Shown: one piece after another, positions 7,072 to 12,545 of the stretch | Position numbering within the stretch: position 1 is the first letter of the stretch | Layout of the letters: every line of letters starts with the position of its first letter | DNA from: OAS926 sp035503715 | GTDB taxonomy: Bacteria > Pseudomonadota > Alphaproteobacteria > Rhizobiales > Rhizobiaceae | Reading direction: 5' to 3' | Assembly: GCA_035503715.1 (NCBI GenBank) | Contig: DATJTE010000149.1 | Span: forward strand, 1 to 16,288 | Length of the DNA stretch: 16,288 bases | Made by a program: the position numbers and the translations under genes | The notes under the pieces: model-generated | What the model was told of the DNA's origin: nothing | What the model saw: the letters and a program-made list of their open reading frames with translations, nothing else | Databases searched by the model: none

Positions 7072-8032
7072 TCATATATCCGAACTCGGCAAGCACGCGG
7101 CCGAGCGCGACATGGACGGGATAGATGCCGATCGCGAACGAGCCGCTCTGGATGATACGCAGCGCCGCGCGAAAGGGCGATGCGGCGAGCAAAGCGAGGC
7201 TTTTGGCAAAAACGCGCAGCGTGCCGAGCGGTGAGCCGGCGCGCTTCTTCTTCTCGACCAGCGTCGAGATGACGCCGTTGCGCAGACTGCGCGCGCGAAT
7301 CCAGTCCAGTTCCAGCCGGCGCGACGGCACGGTTTCGCGCACCGGCGCCTCGGCGCACCAGGCAAGCGTGAAACCGGCCTGCGCCGCACGACTCAGGAAA
7401 TCGGAATCGCCGCCGCCCATGAAGTTGAAGCGCAGGTCGAGGAAGGGCGGCCCCATGCGGTTCAGGACGTGGCGGGCGATCAGCAGATTGCCGGACGAAT
7501 AGAGCGCGGGAACCGGACCGCTGGTCTGATAGGGCAGCGCGAAGACGGGGTGCGCGGTGAGCCTGTGGCCGGCGGCTTCGCCGAAGAGCGGTATCTGGGG
7601 GCCGCCGACGATGTCGGCGCCAAACGTCTCGCTGGCAGTGCACATCCTCTCCAGCCAGTCCGGATCGGCGAGTTCGTCATCGTCGATGACGAGCAGGTAG
7701 CGGAAGTGCGGGAATTGAATGAGCGCCGTTTCCCAGCCAGCATTGTAGGCGCTGCAATTGCCGCGTTCATGCGCAATAATCACCAGGCCGGTCGCCTCGC
7801 CCTGGTCGAACAGGGGTGCTGCCGCGGCGGCACCCTCGCGGCGCTCAGCGTCATTTTCCATCACGATCACCGCAAAGCTGCGCTGCGTGCGCTGGGCGCC
7901 GAGAGAACGGAGCGTGTCGAGAATCTGGTTGGGGCGGCGGAAGGTCGGCACGGTAACCACGACTTCAATCGCCTCGGGCGCGAGGCCGGGAGACCGTGAG
8001 ACCACGGAAATCGAGGAAGGAGCGGGAATCAT
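7040..8032 (-). CDS. Family 2 glycosyltransferase (ExoM-like)
   Basis: This 330-residue protein has a GT-A fold typical of inverting family 2 glycosyltransferases. After a short N-terminal extension, VVVTVPTFRRP (24-34) begins the nucleotide-sugar domain. VIDDDE (115-120) carries the metal-binding acidic motif. GGGDSDF (206-212) lies where family members have the acceptor-side acidic residue, and VRETVP...R...W (231-244) resembles the ExoM group. The C-terminal 70 residues are mildly hydrophobic and basic and may attach to the inner face of the membrane. It would add one sugar to the lipid-linked repeat unit; donor and linkage are unknown. The gene is first of a two-gene minus-strand unit and is divergent from the GT4 gene across a 182-bp region. 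No strong ribosome site precedes the ATG at 8032. Confidence 0.9.
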   Translation of the reverse strand: MIPAPSSISVVSRSPGLAPEAIEVVVTVPTFRRPNQILDTLRSLGAQRTQRSFAVIVMENDAERREGAAAAAPLFDQGEATGLVIIAHERGNCSAYNAGWETALIQFPHFRYLLVIDDDELADPDWLERMCTASETFGADIVGGPQIPLFGEAAGHRLTAHPVFALPYQTSGPVPALYSSGNLLIARHVLNRMGPPFLDLRFNFMGGGDSDFLSRAAQAGFTLAWCAEAPVRETVPSRRLELDWIRARSLRNGVISTLVEKKKRAGSPLGTLRVFAKSLALLAASPFRAALRIIQSGSFAIGIYPVHVALGRVLAEFGYMNEQYRQPEKN

Positions 8033-8077
8033 CAGGCGCGCCGCCGTAAAAGCCTGCCCGACCTAGCGCATGGCTTC

Positions 8078-8093
8078 GTTTAGGTTTCGTTAA
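8078..8093 (+). promoter_or_regulatory. GTTTAG-N6-TTAA element shared with the second exo promoter region
   Basis: GTTTAG (8078-8083) is followed by six bases and then TTAA (8090-8093). The same pattern with the same spacing occurs at 12482-12497, ahead of the Wzz/ExoP-like gene. Both copies lie in divergent intergenic regions of the polysaccharide locus. The spacing is one short of the TTAA-N7-TTAA CtrA box, so I do not assign it to that regulator. Chance occurrence is possible. Confidence 0.25.
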
Positions 8094-8182
8094 TCACCTT
8101 GGGCGGTTCGCTTCCGGCGAGCGTCGAAGACAACTGCGGATTGCGGTAGATCGCCGTCACTTAATCAAGCTTTTATCGGGGT

Positions 8183-8204
8183 CTGTTATCGCTTTCGGTA
8201 ACAG
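8183..8204. promoter_or_regulatory. Near-perfect 9-bp inverted repeat before the GT4 gene
   Basis: CTGTTATCG (8183-8191) and CGGTAACAG (8196-8204) are reverse complements with one mismatch, around a 4-bp centre. The dyad ends just before the AGG/GG-rich ribosome site and 10 bp before the ATG at 8215. It could be an operator overlapping the transcription start, or a leader hairpin controlling access to the ribosome site. The rest of the 182-bp region between 8033 and 8214 must hold promoters for both divergent units, but I cannot assign boxes with confidence. Confidence 0.45.
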
Positions 8205-8214
8205 GACAGGCAGA

Positions 8215-9387
8215 ATGCATCTGGTTTTCGCGACATCGCTCGTACCGGACGGAGAGCCGGCGACCGGCTATGAGATAGCCAACGCCGTGATTCTGGACGC
8301 GCTGAAACGGGCCGGTGTGCGCGTCACGGTGCTGGGTTTCACCTGGCCCGGCAAACAGGCTGCCGATCCCGAAAACACCATCGTGCTTGGCGAGCTCGAC
8401 GTGCGTACCGAGACGGCGTCTTCACTACAGAAGTTGAAGTGGCTGGCGAAGGCGGTGAGCGAGGGGCTGACATTCTCGTCGGTGAAGCTGCGCGCAGCGC
8501 CCTTGCAGGCGATCCGGCAGGAACTGGCCAAGATTGGGCCGTTCGACGGGTTTGTGATCAACGCAGTGCAATTCGCCGGCGCGTTCGAGGCGCTGTTCGA
8601 CAAGCCGTCCATCTTCGTCGCGCACAATGTGGAGTTCCGCTCGGCCGAAGAGAATGCGGCCGCCGCCGACTCGGCTTTCCAGCGGTCGCTCTATCTGCGC
8701 GAGGCGCGCCTCCTGAAGGGGCTCGAGGCGCGGCTGTGCCGCAAGGCGCGGTTTGTCTTCACGCTGGCCGAAGGCGATCGCGTCGCGCTCCGCGTCGAGG
8801 GTGACACGAGGTCGGCGGTGCTGCCGCTGGTCACCCGGACGGCGCCGCCGTCGGCGCCGTCACCGCGCGCGATCGAATGCGATGCCGCGCTGATCGGCAC
8901 ATGGACCTGGCAGCCGAACCGCATCGGCCTCGACTGGTTCCTGGGCGCGGTCGTGCCGTACCTGCCCAAGAGCTTCCGCATCAGGATCGCGGGACGTGTG
9001 CCGGCCGGCGTGACGTCGGACCATCCAGGCGTCGAGTTCGTCGGGCGGGTGCCGGACGCGAACGAATTCGTACGCGGCGGCGCAGTCGTGCCACTGATCA
9101 GCCGCGCTGGAACCGGCGTGCAGTTGAAGACGATCGAGACGTTCGAGAACGGGTTGCCGTCGGTCGCGACGACGCGCTCGCTGCGCGGCATCGAGTACAA
9201 GCCTGAGAATTGCACCGTGACCGACGATCCGCAGGAATTTGCCGAGGCGCTGGTGCGTTACGCATCCGAAAGAGTGGCGGATGTTGATGGGCGGGCTTTC
9301 CATCACGCACAAATCGAGGCGCTCGACCGGCAGATCCGCAAGGGTCTCGATGCGCTTGGGTTTCAGGCCGAGAAGGCCTACGCATGA
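8215..9387 (+). CDS. Family 4-type glycosyltransferase (GT-B fold)
   Basis: This 390-residue protein reads as a two-domain GT-B glycosyltransferase. The N-terminal domain begins LVFATSLVPDG, and AHNVEFRSAEEN (136-147) occupies the position where many GT4 enzymes have a conserved His-Asn segment in the cleft. The C-terminal domain has ALIGTWTWQPNR (225-236), then SRAGTGVQLKTIETF (296-310) and GLPSVAT (313-319). This matches the family pattern of a glycine-rich turn, a basic residue and a glutamate that contact the nucleotide sugar. It would transfer a sugar to the growing lipid-linked oligosaccharide in the cytoplasm. GGACAGG lies just before the ATG. The end overlaps the next gene by ATGA, so it heads a three-gene plus-strand operon. 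Donor specificity is unknown. Confidence 0.88.
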   Translation: MHLVFATSLVPDGEPATGYEIANAVILDALKRAGVRVTVLGFTWPGKQAADPENTIVLGELDVRTETASSLQKLKWLAKAVSEGLTFSSVKLRAAPLQAIRQELAKIGPFDGFVINAVQFAGAFEALFDKPSIFVAHNVEFRSAEENAAAADSAFQRSLYLREARLLKGLEARLCRKARFVFTLAEGDRVALRVEGDTRSAVLPLVTRTAPPSAPSPRAIECDAALIGTWTWQPNRIGLDWFLGAVVPYLPKSFRIRIAGRVPAGVTSDHPGVEFVGRVPDANEFVRGGAVVPLISRAGTGVQLKTIETFENGLPSVATTRSLRGIEYKPENCTVTDDPQEFAEALVRYASERVADVDGRAFHHAQIEALDRQIRKGLDALGFQAEKAYA

Positions 9388-10175
9388 ACATGCATAACAT
9401 CCAGCCTCCGGCGGGTCTGCCGCAATCGCGCAACATCCTCGGCATCGCGGTGGCGACACTCGGCTGGGATGCAGCGCTCGATCTGCTCGGACGCCTGCTC
9501 GCTGAAAAACGCTTCACCAAGGTGAGCTTCCTCAACGCGCACAATGCCAACATCGCCTGCACCGATGCCGAGTTCGCGCGTGCCCTCGACGATTTCCTCG
9601 TGCTGCCGGACGGGATCGGCGTCGACATGGCGTCGAAGCTGCTCTACGGCGAGCCGTTTCCGGCCAATCTGAACGGCACCGATTTCATTCCGGCGCTGCT
9701 GGTCGCGGAAAAGCGCCCGCTCACCATTGGCCTGCTTGGCGCCAAACGCGTCAACGCCGAGCGCGCCGCGGCGAAGCTGACCGAGCTTGCGCCGCAGCAC
9801 CGTTTCGAGGTGATCCACGACGGCTACTTCTCCGCGGTAGAGGAACCGCACATCCTGAAGCGTATCACGGCTTTGAAACCCGACATCGTGCTGGTCGCGA
9901 TGGGCGTGCCGCGGCAGGAACTGTGGATCGCGCGCAATCTCAATTCCGATTTCTGCACGCTGCCGGTCGCGGTCGGCGCGCTCCTCGACTTCATGAGCGG
10001 CTCGGTGCCGCGCGCCCCGCTGATCGTGCGCAAACTCAGGATGGAATGGGTTTTCCGCCTTGTGATCGAACCCGGCCGTCTCTGGCGGCGCTACATTCTG
10101 GGCAACCCGGTATTCCTCTGGCGCGTCTTTCGCCAGAAGCTGAGACTGTCGCGCGCTGAGAAGGCGAAGGCGTAG
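9384..10175 (+). CDS. WecG/TagA/CpsF family glycosyltransferase (GT26)
   Basis: The 263-residue product carries the signatures of the WecG/TagA/CpsF family. These are FLNAHNANIA (49-58), LPDGIGVD (74-81) with the conserved Asp, GVPRQELW (174-181), and a tail with LLDFMSGSVPRAP, EWVFRL and EPGRLWRRYILGNP. These enzymes usually add the second sugar (such as ManNAcA or glucuronic acid) to the undecaprenyl-linked first sugar. The basic Arg/Trp-rich C-terminus is the part that docks onto the membrane in family members. The start at 9384 shares ATGA with the upstream stop; a second ATG six bases on (9390) is an equally possible start. Presence of this enzyme suggests that the repeat unit is built on a lipid carrier started by a phospho-sugar transferase not in this window. 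Confidence 0.92.
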   Translation: MNMHNIQPPAGLPQSRNILGIAVATLGWDAALDLLGRLLAEKRFTKVSFLNAHNANIACTDAEFARALDDFLVLPDGIGVDMASKLLYGEPFPANLNGTDFIPALLVAEKRPLTIGLLGAKRVNAERAAAKLTELAPQHRFEVIHDGYFSAVEEPHILKRITALKPDIVLVAMGVPRQELWIARNLNSDFCTLPVAVGALLDFMSGSVPRAPLIVRKLRMEWVFRLVIEPGRLWRRYILGNPVFLWRVFRQKLRLSRAEKAKA

Positions 10176-10177
10176 GC

Positions 10178-11053
10178 ATGCCGGGGAAGCCAACATCTGC
10201 GCTGGTGACGGCGAGCTACGCGCCCGATTTCGAGCGCTGCCGGCTGCTCTGCGAGACGATCGACGAACACGTCACCGGTTTCGACAGGCACTACATTCTC
10301 GTGGCACACCACGATGTCGCGCTGTTCAGGAAATTAGAAACAGCGCGCCGGATCGTCATCGACGAGCGTGAGCTCCTGCCGTCCTGGCTGTGGTCGATGT
10401 CGGACCCGACGAGCTTCTTCAAACGCCGCGTCTGGTTCAGCACACGGACGCCGCCGCTACGCGGCTGGCACGTGCAGCAGTTGCGCCGGATCGGCATCGC
10501 CGCCAAGGCGAGCGAGGATGCGCTGGTCTACATCGACTCCGATGTAGTGTTCCTGAAACCGTTCGACTGCGGCGTGTTCTGGCGTGGCGGCGATTTGAGG
10601 CTCTTCCGCCGCGACGATGCGCTGACGGGGGACGTGCCGGACGATCATCTCATTTGGTCGCGCAACGCCGGCCGCGCGCTCGGGATCGATGCGCCCGAAA
10701 TCTCGCCGCACGACTATATCGCGACACTGATCGCCTGGCGGCGCGACGCGGTGACGGCGATGTGCGCGCGGGTCGAAAAGGTGCATGGCCGGCATTGGGT
10801 CGAGGCCGTGGCGGCTGATCGCAAGTTCTCGGAGTGCATGCTCTATGGCCGCTTTGCCGACGAGATTTTGGACGGCCGTGGCCATTTCCATGATGGCCAT
10901 GACTTGTGCCGCGTCCACTGGACGGGCACCGCGCTGAGCGATGCGGAGATCAGAGACTTCATCGACGGCATGACGCCGTCGCAGGTCGCGATCGGCATGC
11001 AGTCGTTCATCGGCACGGATTTGGGGCGGATCAGGCGGCTGCTCGCGGCCTGA
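10178..11053 (+). CDS. DUF6492-type protein, possible glycosyltransferase
   Basis: This 291-residue soluble protein begins 2 bp after the previous stop and is the third gene of the operon. It resembles the DUF6492 family seen in polysaccharide loci; that assignment rests on pattern memory. Visible features are an N-terminal strand SALVTASYAPDFERC (7-21), GWHVQQLRRI (96-105), and YIDSDVVFLKPF (118-129), in which DSD could be the metal-binding DxD motif of a GT-A fold. Later come HDYIATLIAW (178-187) and FSECMLYGRF (217-226), which may be the acceptor-side region. No signal peptide or membrane segment is seen. A role in adding a sugar or decoration to the repeat unit fits both sequence and context but is an inference. 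Donor and acceptor are unknown. Confidence 0.75.
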   Translation: MPGKPTSALVTASYAPDFERCRLLCETIDEHVTGFDRHYILVAHHDVALFRKLETARRIVIDERELLPSWLWSMSDPTSFFKRRVWFSTRTPPLRGWHVQQLRRIGIAAKASEDALVYIDSDVVFLKPFDCGVFWRGGDLRLFRRDDALTGDVPDDHLIWSRNAGRALGIDAPEISPHDYIATLIAWRRDAVTAMCARVEKVHGRHWVEAVAADRKFSECMLYGRFADEILDGRGHFHDGHDLCRVHWTGTALSDAEIRDFIDGMTPSQVAIGMQSFIGTDLGRIRRLLAA

Positions 11054-11074
11054 CCCGAATCTCTCGATACGCGC

Positions 11075-12379
11075 CTAGAAGGTTTTCGCCGGGCGCCGAA
11101 GCGCGATGTAGGTCAGCACGGCCGACGCGAGATAAAGCAGCGCAAACACCCAGTTCAGCGACAGTACGAGATCGGGTACGTCGAGTGTCCGGCCGAGTAG
11201 CCAGGTGAGCAGCGCCGCTTTCAATCCAGCCAGCAGCGCGAGGTTGACCGCGCGAACAAACGTCTGGCCGCGGGCGAAGAGAAGCTCGGCCTGGTATTCG
11301 ACGAGATTGCGCAGGCCGGGAATGAAGAGCGCCAGGCCGATCAGCGGCGCGGCTTCGGCGACGTTGTCGCCGAGCAAGGTCGGGTAGACATAAAGGATCA
11401 GCGCGAGAGCGAGCAGCGCTATGGTCGAGACAATAAACACGCCCGCTTCGATGCCTGTTTTTACAGCCAGCCGCGACAGCATTTCAGGCGCCCGCATCAG
11501 CCGCTGAACCAGCATCATCGTAAAGGTGCGGATGGGGATGGCGGTCAAGTCCACCAGCCGCATGATGATGGCATAGATGCCGGCGAGTTTTGGGCCGCCG
11601 AGGGCAAGCACCAAGAGCTTGTCGAGTTCCATCTGGAGATAGAACAGAACCTCCGCGCCGGCGACGTAAAGCGAGTCCGGCAGACGCGCCCAATAGACGT
11701 GGATTTTCAGCTTCAGCGGCACGCGGGGGTAGCGGGGGTAGAAGAACGCGATGGCTATGATGAGCGCCGCCGCGTTGGCGGCGATGTAAAGCCACACCCA
11801 GACGGCAAGCGTGCGCTCCGGCATGAAGATGAACGCAACGGCAGCCGCAGCGCGCAGCACAGTGCCGAGGATCACCAGGATCGCGGCGCGGCCGAACCGG
11901 CCCATGCCATTGTTGACGATGACGGCGAGTTCGGTCGGCCGCCACAGCAGCGCTTCGGCGAAGACGACGGCGGCGAAGGCGCTTGCCGGCATCTCGCCAG
12001 CGAAGAAGATCGCGAAGGTCAGCCATGAGGCGATCGCCAGGACCGGCAGCGACAGGGCCGATAGGAACAGGAAGCCCGCGGTGAACACGCCGATCAGGCG
12101 CGGCCGGACCGTCGCGGCGCGATAGACCGCCGAGACGAAGCCGAAGGCCAGGATGCGCGACAGCATGACGCCGGCCGCCGAGGCGGTGGCGAACAGGCCG
12201 AACTCGGCAATAGTGAGGGCATTGGCCAGCGCGACAAAATAGAGCAGCGAGAAAACCAGCCGCCCGGCGGAGCCGCTGATGGCCGTCAGATACGCGCCGG
12301 CGAGCTCGCGGCGCTCCGACACGAACGTGTGAAGGCGCGCGAAACGGCGGGAATGCTGGGTTTCGCTGAACTCTGCCAT
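11075..12379 (-). CDS. Polysaccharide flippase (Wzx-like, MOP superfamily)
   Basis: The 434-residue protein is strongly hydrophobic with about 12-14 membrane segments spread along its length, the layout of Wzx/RfbX-type flippases. These move undecaprenyl-linked repeat units from the cytoplasmic to the periplasmic face of the inner membrane. The middle segment ELDKLLVLALGGPKLAGIYA (251-270) matches the characteristic D...LG...G.Y pattern of the family, where a flippase helix bends around the translocation path. I chose the ATG at 12379 (MAEFSETQ). A TTG at 12388 would add three residues. Neither has a convincing ribosome site. The gene is convergent with the DUF6492-type gene (21 bp apart) and divergent from the Wzz/ExoP-like gene. 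Assignment to the exopolysaccharide pathway comes from its neighbours. Confidence 0.85.
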   Translation of the reverse strand: MAEFSETQHSRRFARLHTFVSERRELAGAYLTAISGSAGRLVFSLLYFVALANALTIAEFGLFATASAAGVMLSRILAFGFVSAVYRAATVRPRLIGVFTAGFLFLSALSLPVLAIASWLTFAIFFAGEMPASAFAAVVFAEALLWRPTELAVIVNNGMGRFGRAAILVILGTVLRAAAAVAFIFMPERTLAVWVWLYIAANAAALIIAIAFFYPRYPRVPLKLKIHVYWARLPDSLYVAGAEVLFYLQMELDKLLVLALGGPKLAGIYAIIMRLVDLTAIPIRTFTMMLVQRLMRAPEMLSRLAVKTGIEAGVFIVSTIALLALALILYVYPTLLGDNVAEAAPLIGLALFIPGLRNLVEYQAELLFARGQTFVRAVNLALLAGLKAALLTWLLGRTLDVPDLVLSLNWVFALLYLASAVLTYIALRRPAKTF

Positions 12380-12422
12380 GAGGCGCAAGTCTTACGCCGC
12401 ATAGTTTAACGGCGGGTGTGAC

Positions 12423-12455
12423 GCGACCGGGCAGAAAACAGGCCGTTTCGGTCGC
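12423..12455. promoter_or_regulatory. 7-bp inverted repeat with 19-bp centre in the divergent promoter region
   Basis: GCGACCG (12423-12429) and CGGTCGC (12449-12455) are exact reverse complements. A smaller AAAC/GTTT pair (12436-12439 and 12445-12448) is nested inside. It lies between the divergent flippase-like and Wzz-like genes, so it may be an operator for one or both. No T-run follows on either strand, which argues against a terminator. Confidence 0.35.
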
Positions 12456-12485
12456 AGGTTAACGTTTTGTTTCCCATGCCTGTTT
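12436..12485. promoter_or_regulatory. AAACAGGC / GCCTGTTT inverted repeat, widely spaced
   Basis: AAACAGGC (12436-12443) and GCCTGTTT (12478-12485) are perfect 8-bp inverted copies, with start-to-start spacing of 42 bp, about four helical turns. GGTTAACG also occurs twice as a direct repeat at 12457-12464 and 12492-12499. Helical phasing of the two half sites would suit cooperative regulator binding, but no known motif is recognised. Confidence 0.35.
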
Positions 12486-12497
12486 AGCGTGGGTTAA
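12482..12497 (+). promoter_or_regulatory. Second copy of the GTTTAG-N6-TTAA element
   Basis: GTTTAG (12482-12487), six bases, then TTAA (12494-12497). This is the same pattern and spacing as at 8078-8093 in the other divergent region. Here it overlaps the second GGTTAACG copy and lies 48 bp before the preferred start of the Wzz/ExoP-like gene, so it could be part of the promoter or an activator site. Assignment is tentative. Confidence 0.25.
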
Positions 12498-12545
12498 CGA
12501 TTGGGCGTCCGAGTGCGCGGAACGCCCGCGAAGCATTGGAAAGCG

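Noticed and set aside
8078..8093. CtrA binding box
   Set aside because: The spacing is six rather than seven bases and the left half is TTAG instead of TTAA, so the match is not good enough to name the regulator.
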